DNA of 64,000 nucleotides from Aquibacillus rhizosphaerae. GTDB lineage: Bacteria; Bacillota; Bacilli; Bacillales; Amphibacillaceae. The translations under genes and the position numbers were made by a program. Below, piece after piece: positions 44,242 through 56,715 of this stretch. Position 1 is the stretch's first letter; each line of letters opens with the position of its first letter. The stretch is taken from contig NZ_JASTZU010000058.1 in assembly GCF_030282825.1 (NCBI RefSeq), positions 1 through 64,000 of the forward strand. Direction: 5' to 3'. Under the pieces are notes generated by a model that was not told where the DNA came from, ran no database searches, and was given only the letters and a program-made list of their open reading frames with translations.

Positions 44242-44703
44242 TCATTTATGTATCGGTGTTTTATTGACAACTGCATATTTTAGGCGTTGTTGCATATGAC
44301 CGATTCCCTTAGATCCCTCTAATGGAAACTGAATAGATGAGATATCTTTAAAACTAGACTCCACAATAGGCTTATACTTTTTGCCAGTTAGCACAATGAT
44401 ATCTTGATAATGATCAAGCCTTTTATTAATAATTTGTTCTTTTAATTTAGAAATAGTTATAATTTGATTACTTTTCATATTAAATGTAAGATCATAATTT
44501 TCTTCAACTATATCTGAAGGGAGTAAAAGTCCGTGCTTTGCAGATAGTATCACCCAGTTTTCTTTAAAGAAAGTATTGGCATATCGCTCACAAATAGAAT
44601 GAAATATTCCAATGTATGCCTCCTTTGCCGTAACAGGACCTATGTTTTTATTTTTATCCCATATCTTTTTTTTACCACAGGGAATAATACAAAGTTGTTT
44701 CAT
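44242..44703 (-). CDS. DUF6884-like protein
   Basis: This 153-residue soluble protein begins MKQLCIIPCGKKKIWDK and contains NWVILSAKHGLLLPSDIVEENYD, a pattern of DUF6884-type proteins. Conserved cysteine, lysines and the AKHG motif suggest a nucleotide- or tRNA-related enzyme fold, but no activity is known to me. It starts at ATG with GAGAGATG upstream. It is divergent from the ilv-leu operon. Confidence 0.6.
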   Translation of the reverse strand: MKQLCIIPCGKKKIWDKNKNIGPVTAKEAYIGIFHSICERYANTFFKENWVILSAKHGLLLPSDIVEENYDLTFNMKSNQIITISKLKEQIINKRLDHYQDIIVLTGKKYKPIVESSFKDISSIQFPLEGSKGIGHMQQRLKYAVVNKTPIHK

Positions 44704-44930
44704 CTCTCTTTCCCCCCAATCAAATTTAAAATATCATAACACAATGATAAGCCTCTATTCTAGTATCTAACAGATGAATAAATTTAAAATCAGTATAGCA
44801 TTCATTATTCTAGGTAATAATATCTCACATCAAAAGTTAGTAATTATCTCTTATTTTCCTTATTATCCCACTTTTGTGCAAGCGCTGCAAAAATGTTCAC
44901 AAATTAATATTTCTTTTGCCGCTTCAGTAA

Positions 44931-44944
44931 TGATAGCGCTTACT
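44931..44944 (+). promoter_or_regulatory. Candidate cre (CcpA) site of the ilv-leu operon
   Basis: TGATAGCGCTTACT matches the cre consensus TGWNANCGNTNWCA at 13 of 14 positions. Its centre is about 88 bases upstream of the predicted transcription start, similar to the position at which CcpA activates B. subtilis ilv-leu. Confidence 0.65.
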
Positions 44945-44961
44945 GTATAGACGGTTATAAC

Positions 44962-44976
44962 AAATGTCAGAAAATT
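44962..44976 (+). promoter_or_regulatory. Candidate CodY box
   Basis: AAATGTCAGAAAATT matches the CodY motif AATTTTCWGAAAATT with two mismatches and lies 14 bases upstream of the -35 element. CodY is the branched-chain amino acid-responsive repressor of this operon in B. subtilis. Confidence 0.6.
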
Positions 44977-44989
44977 TTTACTAAACCTG

Positions 44990-45018
44990 TTGACCTCTGC
45001 TTTAAATGGTTGTATTAT
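44990..45018 (+). promoter_or_regulatory. Sigma-A promoter of the ilv-leu operon
   Basis: TTGACC and TATTAT are separated by 17 bases. Transcription would start near 45025, leaving a leader of about 550 bases before ilvB that contains the T-box. Confidence 0.75.
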
Positions 45019-45208
45019 TGTCGTCAATCACCAATAAAAATAATTACTAAAAAGTATAAATGTTTTTGAAATTGTTCAATATGTAAATTTATAAATTTTA
45101 AAAGTGATTAGGCATTAGTATGAAACTACTTTTATGTTATAGTTAGTATTAACTTTAACAATTAAATAGTATAAAATAGTGATAAGTAAATAAAATAAAG
45201 TAAATCAA

Positions 45209-45512
45209 TGACGGGAATAAAAGAATAAGAAATTGTATTCTCAGAGAGCCGGGGTTGCTGGAAGCCCGGAAATACACCTTATTCTGACATCGTCCCCGAG
45301 TGTTAAACTGAACGAATATTTCTAGTAGGTTTAACCAGGTGTATTTGAGCACCTGTTATCAAAAGAAGCTACTATCTCATTTGATGATAGCTTCACGAGA
45401 CAACGTTTGTAAAAACGTTGTGAATCAGGGTGGTACCGTGAAAAGATAAGGCCTTTTCTCCCTTGTTAATCTGCAGTTTGCAGTTTATTCAGGGAAGAAA
45501 TTGGCCTTTTTT
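45209..45512 (+). promoter_or_regulatory. T-box leader of the ilv-leu operon, probably isoleucine-responsive
   Basis: The T-box core AGGGTGGTACCGTG is at 45427-45440. A Stem I (AGAATAAG pairing with CTTATTCT, GTATT with AATAC) is at 45220-45290. In the specifier loop GACATCG the codon ATC (45289-45291) would be isoleucine. A terminator with arms AAGGCC..TTTCTCCCT and AGGGAAGAAA..GGCCTT ends in a T run at 45512. Uncharged tRNA-Ile should stabilise the antiterminator and allow transcription. The roughly 180 bases between promoter and Stem I show nothing that I recognise. Confidence 0.92.
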
Positions 45513-45576
45513 CTATACTCATTTTATTTTTTATCCGAAATTTTCAAAATTATTATTCTTTTTAGGAGGGATTACA

Positions 45577-47304
45577 ATGGTAAGAGTAGAGGCAAAGCCG
45601 GGAATCGTGACCGGCACACAATCAAAAACAGGTGCTGATCTTTTTGTTGAATCTTTGATTAACGAAGGTGTAGATACATTATTTGGATATCCTGGAGGTG
45701 CTGTCTTACCAATATTTGATGCTTTATATAAAGCAAAAGACTCTTTTAATCAAGTGCTTGCTAGACACGAACAAGGATCCATTCATGCAGCAGAAGGATA
45801 TGCTCGCGTTTCTGGAAAACCAGGTGTTGTCATTGCAACATCTGGTCCAGGTGCAACGAACCTAATAACAGGAATTGCAGACGCTATGATGGACTCATTA
45901 CCTCTAGTAGTATTCACTGGGCAAGTAAACCAAAGCGTAATTGGAACTGATGCTTTCCAAGAAGCCGATGTGATGGGTATTACCACACCGATTACAAAGC
46001 ACAACTATCAAGTTCAATCAATTAGTGACCTGCCACGTATCATTAAAGAAGCATTTCATATTGCTTCTACCGGTCGCCCAGGTCCTGTTGTTGTTGATAT
46101 TCCAAAAAATATCGCTGCTGGCCCCGGCGACGGTAAGTATGAGACAGATTTCCACTTACCAGGTTATCAACCGACATTGAAACCAAATCCTTTGCAAATC
46201 AAAAAACTTGCAGAGGCGCTAGCAAAGGCTAAGAAGCCAGTTGTTCTTGCAGGTGCAGGTGTTCTTTTTGGAAAAGCTTCTGAAGAATTAAGATTCTTTG
46301 CAGAAAAGCATTCTTTACCAGTAACCAACACACTTCTTGGTTTAGGTAGCTTCCCTGGTGACCACGAACTGTCACTCGGAATGGCTGGTATGCACGGAAC
46401 TTACGCTGCAAATATGGCTATATATGAATGCGACTTGTTGATAAATATAGGAGCAAGATTTGATGATCGGTTGACTGGTAACCTTGAAAAATTTGCTCCA
46501 GATGCAATTGTAGCTCATATCGATATCGACCCTGCAGAAATTGGGAAAAATGTTAAAACACACATTCCAATTGTTGGCGATTCTAAGCAAGCATTACAAC
46601 TGTTACACAAACATGTGAAGGAATCACCTCAACATGATGAATGGATGAGTAAAATTGAAGATAATAAGCGCGCTTATCCACTTTGGTATAACAAACCCGA
46701 AAAAGATATGATAGCGCCGTGGCTAATTAAAGAAATTCACAGAGTAACAAATGGTGAAGCCATTGTCACGACTGATGTTGGTCAACACCAGATGTGGGCC
46801 GCTCAGCATTATACGCTTAACAAACCAAATCGATGGGTAACTTCCGGTGGACTTGGAACAATGGGATTTGGCTTCCCAGCTGCAATCGGTGCTCAACTAG
46901 CCGCTCCGGATGAGACAGTCGTTGCAATTGTTGGTGATGGCGGTTTTCAGATGACCCTCCAAGAGTTATCTATATTACAAGAACGAAACCTTCCAGTTAA
47001 GGTAATTATCGTTAATAACGGTGCACTAGGAATGGTTCGTCAATGGCAAGAATCATTTTATGAAAAACGCTACTCAGAGTCTATATTTAGTATTCAACCA
47101 GACTTTGTAAAATTAGCTGAAGCATATAACATTAAGGGAATGAAAATAACTGATCAAGAAGATTTAATTAAGTCCCTACCAGAACTATTTGCCCATGAAG
47201 GTCCAGTTGTTGTTGATTGTCGAGTGCTTCAACAAGACAATGTTTATCCAATGATTGCTCCTGGTAGTGGAATAAACGAGATGATTGGGGTGAAACCATC
47301 ATGA
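45577..47304 (+). CDS. ilvB: Acetolactate synthase large subunit
   Basis: This 575-residue ThDP enzyme joins pyruvate to pyruvate or 2-oxobutyrate, the first common step of valine, leucine and isoleucine synthesis. The ThDP-binding motif [12 protein letters not shown]...NNG is near residues 450-480, with the catalytic glutamate in [12 protein letters not shown]. The ATG at 45577 follows AGGAGGG; the longer frame to 45463 would run back into the T-box terminator. It overlaps ilvN by four bases. It heads an eight-gene biosynthetic operon. Confidence 0.95.
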   Translation: MVRVEAKPGIVTGTQSKTGADLFVESLINEGVDTLFGYPGGAVLPIFDALYKAKDSFNQVLARHEQGSIHAAEGYARVSGKPGVVIATSGPGATNLITGIADAMMDSLPLVVFTGQVNQSVIGTDAFQEADVMGITTPITKHNYQVQSISDLPRIIKEAFHIASTGRPGPVVVDIPKNIAAGPGDGKYETDFHLPGYQPTLKPNPLQIKKLAEALAKAKKPVVLAGAGVLFGKASEELRFFAEKHSLPVTNTLLGLGSFPGDHELSLGMAGMHGTYAANMAIYECDLLINIGARFDDRLTGNLEKFAPDAIVAHIDIDPAEIGKNVKTHIPIVGDSKQALQLLHKHVKESPQHDEWMSKIEDNKRAYPLWYNKPEKDMIAPWLIKEIHRVTNGEAIVTTDVGQHQMWAAQHYTLNKPNRWVTSGGLGTMGFGFPAAIGAQLAAPDETVVAIVGDGGFQMTLQELSILQERNLPVKVIIVNNGALGMVRQWQESFYEKRYSESIFSIQPDFVKLAEAYNIKGMKITDQEDLIKSLPELFAHEGPVVVDCRVLQQDNVYPMIAPGSGINEMIGVKPS

Positions 47305-47822
47305 GACGTATCATAACAGCAACCGTACAAAATCGAAGCGGAGTTTTAAACCGAGTTACAGGTTTATTGCAAAAAAGACAATTTAATATTGAAAGCATCT
47401 CCGTCGGTAGAACAGAAGTTGATGGTGTATCAAAAATGACATTTGTTGTAGAGGTTGAAGACGAGCAAAAACTCGAGCAAGTAACCAAACAACTTAATAA
47501 ACAAATTGATGTATTAAAAGTTTCTGATATTACAGATAAAGCTATTGTTGCCAGAGAGCTGGCACTAATAAAAATAGTTAGTAGCAGCGCACTTAGAAGT
47601 GAAATTCAAGGTATCATTGAACCATTTCGCGCATCAGTAATCGATGTTAGTAAGGATAGTCTTTCTATTCAGGTTACTGGAAAGCCAGATAAAATAGAAG
47701 CATTGATTGATTTATTACGTCCCTACGGTATCAAAGAGCTAGCCCGTACTGGATTAACAGCCTTTTTACGTGGCCAACAACCACAAGTGGCTGAACTACC
47801 ATCATACTCTTTATTAAAGTAG
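47301..47822 (+). CDS. ilvN: Acetolactate synthase small (regulatory) subunit
   Basis: This 173-residue protein has an N-terminal ACT domain ([20 protein letters not shown]) and the IlvH C-terminal domain. It binds to IlvB and confers valine feedback inhibition. ATGA overlap with ilvB indicates coupled translation and roughly equal synthesis. Confidence 0.94.
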   Translation: MRRIITATVQNRSGVLNRVTGLLQKRQFNIESISVGRTEVDGVSKMTFVVEVEDEQKLEQVTKQLNKQIDVLKVSDITDKAIVARELALIKIVSSSALRSEIQGIIEPFRASVIDVSKDSLSIQVTGKPDKIEALIDLLRPYGIKELARTGLTAFLRGQQPQVAELPSYSLLK

Positions 47823-50463
<2,641 letters not shown>

Positions 50464-50484
50464 CGGTTATTAGGAGGTCAAAAC

Positions 50485-51564
50485 ATGCAAAAAAAAATTA
50501 TACTACTGCCCGGTGACGGTATTGGTCCCGAGGTAATGGATGCAGCAAAAAAAGTACTAGACGCTATCGCTAGTCAATTTAATCATACGTTTACCTTTCT
50601 TTCACATGACATTGGTGGCGTAGCCGTTGATAATCATGGAACACCTCTTCCTGAAGAAACTGTCATCGCTTGTAAGCAAGCTGATGCGGTGTTACTTGGT
50701 GCGGTTGGTGGACCAAAATGGGACCAACTTCCCTCCCACCTCCGTCCTGAAAAGGGATTATTAGGTATTCGTAAAGCATTAGATTTATTTGCAAATCTAA
50801 GACCTGTTAAAGGATTTGAAAAATTACTGCATGCGTCACCATTAAAAGAGGAAGTAATTAATGGAAGTGATCTCCTAATTGTCCGTGAACTTACTGGCGG
50901 CTTATATTTTGGCACCCCTAGCGAGCGCAGAGATAACGGTAATGCTGTAGTCGACACATTAACCTATACAAAATCAGAAATTGAGCGCATTGTTGATAAA
51001 GCTTTTCAAAGCGCTCAACTTAGAAGTAAACACCTTACCTCTGTTGATAAGGCTAATGTTTTAGAATCTAGTAAACTATGGCGAGAGATTGTTGAAGCGA
51101 AAAAGGTAGATTATCCTGATGTAACTGTTGAACACGTCTTAGTTGACGCTGCCGCAATGAAATTAATCACTAATCCAAGTCAATTTGATGTAATTGTTAC
51201 AGAAAATATGTTTGGAGATATTTTAAGTGACGAAGCTTCTGTGTTAACAGGTTCACTTGGGATGTTACCGTCTGCTAGCTTAGCAGCAGACGGTGTCGGA
51301 TTGTATGAACCCGCTCACGGCTCTGCTCCAGATATAGCCGGTCTTGGAATTGCCAATCCATTAGCAATGGTCTTATCAGCAGCACTTATGCTAAGACATT
51401 CACTTCAATTAGAAGATGAAGCTAAGTTAATAGAAAAAGCAGTTGTAGCGATTATTGATCAAGGTTATCACACCGCTGATCTACAAGTTTTGGATGGGCA
51501 AAAAGTTAACACCACTGAAATGACTAATCTTATTGTAGATTATATTAAAGCTCAAAAAGGTTAA
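50485..51564 (+). CDS. leuB: 3-Isopropylmalate dehydrogenase
   Basis: This 359-residue enzyme oxidises and decarboxylates 3-isopropylmalate with NAD. Motifs are LLPGDGIGPEVM at the start, RELTGGLYFGTPSER and NMFGDILSDEAS. It starts at ATG behind AGGAGG, 21 bases after leuA. Confidence 0.95.
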   Translation: MQKKIILLPGDGIGPEVMDAAKKVLDAIASQFNHTFTFLSHDIGGVAVDNHGTPLPEETVIACKQADAVLLGAVGGPKWDQLPSHLRPEKGLLGIRKALDLFANLRPVKGFEKLLHASPLKEEVINGSDLLIVRELTGGLYFGTPSERRDNGNAVVDTLTYTKSEIERIVDKAFQSAQLRSKHLTSVDKANVLESSKLWREIVEAKKVDYPDVTVEHVLVDAAAMKLITNPSQFDVIVTENMFGDILSDEASVLTGSLGMLPSASLAADGVGLYEPAHGSAPDIAGLGIANPLAMVLSAALMLRHSLQLEDEAKLIEKAVVAIIDQGYHTADLQVLDGQKVNTTEMTNLIVDYIKAQKG

Positions 51565-51609
51565 TAAACTTTAATTATAAGTCTTAAATAGAATAAGGAG
51601 TGATTTAAA

Positions 51610-53025
51610 ATGGGGAAACCTAAAACAATAGTTGAAAAAATTTGGGATCAACATGTTGTTCATCAAGAAGAGGGAAAGCCTGATCTCCTTTATATCGATT
51701 TACATCTTGTTCATGAGGTGACCTCCCCTCAAGCGTTTGAAGGATTAAGAATGAATGGTCGCAAAGTTCGTCGTCCTGACCGCACGTTTGCTACAATGGA
51801 TCATAACGTTCCTACTATTCATCGCAACGTCATTAAAGATCAGATTTCAAAAACACAAATGGATACACTACAAGAGAACTGCAAAGAATTTGATATATCA
51901 CTTGCTGATATCCATCATCCTGACCAAGGAATTGTTCACGTTATCGGGCCTCAGCTTGGTTTAACACAACCCGGAAAAACTATTGTTTGTGGTGATAGTC
52001 ATACTTCCACACATGGCGCTTTTGGTGCCTTAGCATTTGGTATCGGGACTAGTGAAGTAGAACATGTGCTTGCCACCCAATCGCTATGGCAAGCGAAACC
52101 AAAAACTTTAAATGTTAAAGTTAACGGCAAACTTGGTCAAGGAATCACAGCAAAAGATTTAATTCTTGCAATTATCGGAAAATACGGGGTGCGTTTCGGT
52201 ACAGGATATGTTATTGAATATACTGGAGAAGCGATTGAATCACTTTCTATGGAAGGTCGCATGACCATTTGTAATATGTCAATCGAGGCTGGTGCTAGAG
52301 CTGGATTAATTAGCCCGGACCAGACAACCGTGGAATACTTGAGAGGGAAACGTCATGCTCCAAAGGGAGAACAGTTCGAAAAAGCTGCTTTGGCGTGGAA
52401 AAACCTTGCAAGCGATCCTGGTGCTAGCTATGACGCAACAGTAGAAATCGAAGCTGCTGAAGTCGAGCCCCAAGTTACATGGGGAACGAATCCTAGCATG
52501 TGTATTCCTATCAGCGCTTCTACCCCTAGCCCAGATAGTGCAACAACGGCTAATGGCAAAGATGAAATTAAACGCGCACTTGAATATATGGGGCTTGAAG
52601 CAGAGCAACCTATCTCTTCTGTTAAAATTGAACATGTGTTTATTGGCTCTTGTACGAACTCAAGAATTACTGACTTACGAAGAGCATCAGAAATTGTAAA
52701 AGGTAGAAAAGTAAACCCTTCCGTTCGGGCTATGGTAGTACCTGGCTCATTCAGTGTAAAAGCTGAGGCTGAAAAAGAAGGTTTAGATCTTATATTTAAA
52801 GAAGCTGGATTTGAATGGCGCGAAGCGGGTTGCAGTATGTGCCTTGCAATGAATGATGACATTGTCCCTCCTGGGGAAAGATGCGCTTCCACTTCAAATC
52901 GTAATTTTGAAGGTCGCCAAGGTAACGGAGCTCGAACACACCTTGTAAGCCCAGAAATGGCTGCAGCTGCGGCTATTGAAGGTCACTTTGTTGACGTAAG
53001 AAAATTAGGTGTTCCAACAGCTTAA
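51610..53025 (+). CDS. leuC: 3-Isopropylmalate dehydratase large subunit
   Basis: This 471-residue aconitase-family subunit carries the 4Fe-4S cysteines (CTNSRITDL near 347 and the pair in GCSMCLAMN near 410). With LeuD it isomerises 2- to 3-isopropylmalate. It starts at ATG behind AAGGAGTG. The 103-base gap to leuD holds a perfect hairpin (53037-53069). Confidence 0.95.
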   Translation: MGKPKTIVEKIWDQHVVHQEEGKPDLLYIDLHLVHEVTSPQAFEGLRMNGRKVRRPDRTFATMDHNVPTIHRNVIKDQISKTQMDTLQENCKEFDISLADIHHPDQGIVHVIGPQLGLTQPGKTIVCGDSHTSTHGAFGALAFGIGTSEVEHVLATQSLWQAKPKTLNVKVNGKLGQGITAKDLILAIIGKYGVRFGTGYVIEYTGEAIESLSMEGRMTICNMSIEAGARAGLISPDQTTVEYLRGKRHAPKGEQFEKAALAWKNLASDPGASYDATVEIEAAEVEPQVTWGTNPSMCIPISASTPSPDSATTANGKDEIKRALEYMGLEAEQPISSVKIEHVFIGSCTNSRITDLRRASEIVKGRKVNPSVRAMVVPGSFSVKAEAEKEGLDLIFKEAGFEWREAGCSMCLAMNDDIVPPGERCASTSNRNFEGRQGNGARTHLVSPEMAAAAAIEGHFVDVRKLGVPTA

Positions 53026-53036
53026 ATTAAAGATTC

Positions 53037-53069
53037 AAAGAAGTAGATGTGCCATATATCTACTTCTTT
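53037..53069 (+). other. Intra-operon hairpin between leuC and leuD
   Basis: The perfect 12-bp arms AAAGAAGTAGAT and ATCTACTTCTTT flank a 9-base loop, 12 bases past the leuC stop. No long T run follows, so it may act as an mRNA processing or stability element or a partial terminator. Confidence 0.6.
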
Positions 53070-53128
53070 CCATTCTCATAAAACTATTGTTTAATAAGAT
53101 TTATTTACTATAAGGAGGGTTTATAATT

Positions 53129-53719
53129 ATGGAACCAATACGTAAACATACTGGTCTTGTTTATCCATTAAACCGAGATAATATTGATACAGATCAAATT
53201 ATCCCAAAACAATTTCTGAAAAGAATCTCTCGACAAGGATTCGGGCAATTCTTATTTTATAATTGGCGCTTTGATAACGACGGAGCTCCACGCGATGACT
53301 TTAGCTTAAATTATAAACAGTATGAAAATGCTTCCATTCTTGTTGCCGGCGAAAACTTTGGTTGCGGCTCATCTCGTGAACATGCACCATGGGCACTCCA
53401 AGATTATGGTTTTCGAGTGATTATCGCCTCTAGTTTCGCAGATATTTTTTATAACAATTGTACCAAAAATGGCATACTTCCTATTCAGTTAACAGGAGAG
53501 CAAACACAAAAGCTCATTGACCGTTCTGAGTCAGAAGCCTATACTATTACTGTAGACTTAGAAAATAAGCGCGTCTATGGTTCGGATGATTTTAGCGCAA
53601 CATTTGATCTTCCTGCGTACCAGCAGGAAATGTTACTTAACGGTTGGGACGAGATTGCCGTTACGTTAACGCATGAAAATAAAATCGAACAGTTTGAAGC
53701 GCAAGAGACAAAATACTAG
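53129..53719 (+). CDS. leuD: 3-Isopropylmalate dehydratase small subunit
   Basis: This 196-residue swivel-domain subunit pairs with LeuC. The motif NFGCGSSREHAPWAL is present. It starts at ATG after AAGGAGGG. It ends shortly before the ilvA region with AGAGGAG overlapping its stop. Confidence 0.95.
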   Translation: MEPIRKHTGLVYPLNRDNIDTDQIIPKQFLKRISRQGFGQFLFYNWRFDNDGAPRDDFSLNYKQYENASILVAGENFGCGSSREHAPWALQDYGFRVIIASSFADIFYNNCTKNGILPIQLTGEQTQKLIDRSESEAYTITVDLENKRVYGSDDFSATFDLPAYQQEMLLNGWDEIAVTLTHENKIEQFEAQETKY

Positions 53720-53772
53720 AGGAGTGTGAAATCATTGGGGATTGCTTAACAGGGGCAAAAATCAAAGACGCG

Positions 53773-54726
53773 ATGAAACTTTTAGAGAAAGTAGTTCATC
53801 GAACACCCCTAACAACATCGTCGTCTATAAATTATATGACAGGTAAAAATGTGTATTTTAAAATGGAGAACCAGCAAAAAACTGGGGCTTTCAAAGTGCG
53901 CGGTGCAAGCTATAAAGTTGCTCAATTAACTAAACAAGAAGCAGAACGTGGAGTGATTGCTGCATCTGCCGGCAATCATGCACAAGGGGTAGCTCTTGCT
54001 GCTGCAAAAAGAGGCATTGAAGCAAAAATCTTTATGCCTGAACACACCCCAGAAGCTAAAATTGAAGCTACTCAAAATTACGGAGCAACGATTGTACTAA
54101 CCGGAGATTCTTTCCAAGAAGCATTTGAAGCAGCCGTAAAAGAACAAGAAAAAAGTAAAAGTGTTTTTGTTCACCCATTTGATGATCCAGATGTCATGGC
54201 AGGTCAAGGTACAATTGCTTTAGAAATGTTAGAGCAAGAAGATCAACTAGATACAATTATTGTACCTGTCGGTGGCGGAGGTCTAATTTCAGGGATTGCT
54301 GTTGCAGCAAAGCACATGAATCCAAACATTAATATTATTGGTGTACAAGCGGCAGGTGCGAGCGCTACCTTTAACCTCTATCACAAACAAGGATCCGATG
54401 TACTTTCAACTGTTACCACTATTGCAGATGGTATTGCTGTCAAAAAAGTCGGTATTCAAACATTTCCAATAATTGAACAATATGTGGATGATATGGTCAC
54501 AGTCACGGATGAAGATATAGCTACAGCTATGGTATATATGCTTGAACGAAAAAAATCACTGATCGAAGGTGCTGGCGCATCTGCTTTTGCAGCACTACTC
54601 GCACATGGGGATAAAATAAATTCTAATCATTGTGGAATCATTGTTAGCGGTGGTAACATGGATCTATCTAGAATGCCACAAATTCAAAAGTTAGCTAGTA
54701 ATAATCATATTTCATCTCTTGTATAA
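53773..54726 (+). CDS. ilvA: Threonine dehydratase (short, catalytic domain only)
   Basis: This 317-residue PLP enzyme makes 2-oxobutyrate from threonine for isoleucine synthesis. The PLP lysine is in TGAFKVRGAS (Lys41), and the phosphate loop is GGGGLISG. The C-terminal regulatory domain of the 420-residue B. subtilis IlvA is absent, so it is more like TdcB and may not be feedback-inhibited by isoleucine. The start is doubtful: ATG 53773 has no ribosome site, while AGAGGAG at 53718-53724 faces an in-frame ATT at 53734. Conserved-looking residues (TGAKIKDA) are encoded upstream of the ATG. Confidence 0.85.
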   Translation: MKLLEKVVHRTPLTTSSSINYMTGKNVYFKMENQQKTGAFKVRGASYKVAQLTKQEAERGVIAASAGNHAQGVALAAAKRGIEAKIFMPEHTPEAKIEATQNYGATIVLTGDSFQEAFEAAVKEQEKSKSVFVHPFDDPDVMAGQGTIALEMLEQEDQLDTIIVPVGGGGLISGIAVAAKHMNPNINIIGVQAAGASATFNLYHKQGSDVLSTVTTIADGIAVKKVGIQTFPIIEQYVDDMVTVTDEDIATAMVYMLERKKSLIEGAGASAFAALLAHGDKINSNHCGIIVSGGNMDLSRMPQIQKLASNNHISSLV

Positions 54727-54772
54727 CATTGATGTATGGAAATTGTACGCTTGTAGTTTATATTACACACAC

Positions 54773-54804
54773 AAAGCAGGTACCCTTCTTGGTGCCTGCT
54801 TTTT
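54773..54804 (+). terminator. Terminator of the ilv-leu operon
   Basis: AAAGCAGGTACC pairs with GGTGCCTGCTTT (one G-U) and is followed by TT. Confidence 0.85.
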
Positions 54805-54824
54805 CATCTCCTCTCCTACTGCTT

Positions 54825-55163
54825 TTAATGTTTATGACTATGAATCGTTTCCTCTAAAGATACTTCAGATTTTGTATGGTTATGTAAATCACAATACCAT
54901 ATTTCTGTTTTTATTTTATGAGTAATATCACAAGTAACAGATTTTTTTATAAAGTTATGCCAAACATCATATTGATGTGAGTCATCATGTACCATTTTCA
55001 ATTCAGAGCTTGTTTTGGCCCAATTATGCGATAGTTTATCTTCGCTTACAGAAGTTACATCTTCTCTTTCCCCTTTAAGATCAAGACTAATTCCAATCAT
55101 CGTCTTATCCGGAATTAATACTAAAAATAGAATTAATATTAATTGTATTAAATATTTATTCAT
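54825..55163 (-). CDS. Small secreted protein of unknown function
   Basis: This 112-residue protein begins MNKYLIQLILILFLVLIPDK, a signal peptide or anchor, followed by a polar, histidine-rich domain (WAKTSSELKMVHDDSHQYDV, then LEETIHSHKH at the end). Two cysteines (VTCDIT, WYCDLH) may form a disulfide outside the cell. The ATG at 55163 has GGAGTGG upstream; the frame to 55325 lacks a better start. I recognise no family. Confidence 0.6.
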   Translation of the reverse strand: MNKYLIQLILILFLVLIPDKTMIGISLDLKGEREDVTSVSEDKLSHNWAKTSSELKMVHDDSHQYDVWHNFIKKSVTCDITHKIKTEIWYCDLHNHTKSEVSLEETIHSHKH

Positions 55164-55414
55164 AGAACCACTCCATTTATTTATATTTCCTATAGAATTA
55201 TTTATATTTTGTACAATTGATTGACCAAATATGTACCTTTGATAGAAAATCTTACTATTTTTTTCAAAAACGCTCTTACCAAACTCCACAATTCTATTCA
55301 TTCCTTCCCCTTCCCTATTTTTCACATAATTTTATTTAAAAATAAAAAATACATTAAATACTTTTCACCTTCAAATTATCAACATTTTGCCTGTTATCAT
55401 GATACTATTCATTA

Positions 55415-55777
55415 ATGATAGATTTGCTTAGTGATGGATTACAATCGATTCCAAAGGGTCAATTTGAAGCAGCAAAAGCCATCGGATTACATCCAATTCA
55501 TACAATGACATTCATTATCATGCCACAAGCATTACGCGCCGTGATACCAGATATCGTAGGTCAAAGTATATCGATGTTTAAAGATACTTCTTTAGTTGCG
55601 ATTGTTGGATTAATGGATATACTTGGTATTGCACAAACGGTGAAATCAAACCCCGAATTCTTAGGTAGCATTATGGAAACTTATCTATTTATTGCTTTTT
55701 GCTATTGGATTATTGCTTATTCAATATCCTATGCTAGTCGGCGATTAGAAAAAACATTAGGTGTCGGCGAACGTTAG
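55415..55777 (+). pseudogene. Polar amino acid ABC permease, 5'-truncated
   Basis: The 120 residues correspond only to the C-terminal third of a His/Glu/Gln-type permease: the EAA loop is present (QSIPKGQFEAAKAIGLHPIH) and the last membrane helices follow. Full permeases are 220-400 residues. No ribosome site lies ahead of the first ATG and no homologous frame is found upstream, so the 5' part has been lost. It precedes a frameshifted ATPase of the same transporter. Confidence 0.8.
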
Positions 55778-55804
55778 TGAATACTATGAAGGAGGAATGT
55801 AGTA

Positions 55805-56573
55805 ATGGAACAAACAGATACAAATTCAAATATAAATGAAGGTGAAGAAATTATCTCTTGTGTTACTATTAATAAATGGTTCGGGCATGTTCACGTTTTA
55901 AAGGATGTGTCATTAAACGTAAAAAAAGGTGAAGTACTAGTTATCTTAAGTCCCTCGGGGGCTGGTAAGTCAACATTTATTCGTACAATCAATGGGTTAG
56001 AAGAGATTCAAAAAGGCCACATTACTATTGACGGAATTAGCCTATCTCATGATGTGAAAGATATCGATTTAATCCGGAAAGAAACTGGTATGGTGTTTCA
56101 GCAATTCAACCTGTTCCCACATATGACGATATTAAAAAACATTACTTTAGCACCGATATGGGTTCGAAAAAAACCTAAAGCAGAAGCAGAAAAATTAGCT
56201 TTAGAGCTTTTAGAACGCGTGGGGATACCGGAACAAGCAGATAAGTATCCTGGTCAAGTTATCCGGGGGACAACAACAACGTGTTGCCATTGCCCGAGCA
56301 CTCGCGATGCAACCAGAAATCATGCTATTTGACGAACCTACCTCTGCTCTGGATCCAGAAATGATAAAAGAAGTATTGGACGTTATGAAAGAGCTCGCCC
56401 ATTCAGGAATAACCATGTTAGTCGTGACACACGAAATGGGATTTGCTCGTGAGGTAGCAGATAGGATTGTCTTATTCGATGAAGGGGAAATAATTGAAAT
56501 GGGGACTCCTGCTGAATTATTTGATAATCCACAACATGAACGAACAAAATTATTTTTATCACAAATTTTATAA
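55805..56573 (+). pseudogene. Polar amino acid ABC ATPase, frameshifted
   Basis: Two frames make up one ATPase of about 255 residues. The break is at 56254-56258: removal of one base turns the sequence into [17 protein letters not shown], the expected signature. The Walker A also reads SPSGAGKS with its first glycine replaced. Walker B ([14 protein letters not shown]) is intact in the second part. Together with the truncated permease and the absence of a binding protein, the transporter is no longer functional. Confidence 0.85.
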
Positions 56574-56578
56574 TGAAG

Positions 56579-56610
56579 AGCCACCAATTTTCAATTATTG
56601 GTGGCTTTTC
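56579..56610 (+). terminator. Terminator after the broken ABC transporter
   Basis: AGCCACCAA and TTGGTGGCT pair around an AT-rich loop and are followed by TTTC. Confidence 0.8.
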
Positions 56611-56715
56611 TTTGATTTTATAATCTCACTTGTTTTTTTTCGTAATTTAGTTTATAATTAAATCGAACAAACGTTCTTTGCTGATGTATAAAATAAATAA
56701 CGAGTGGGGATTTAT

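Noticed and set aside
44877-44890. A second cre-like sequence TGCAAGCGCTGCAA
   Set aside because: It has three mismatches to the cre consensus on either strand, so it was not listed as a site.
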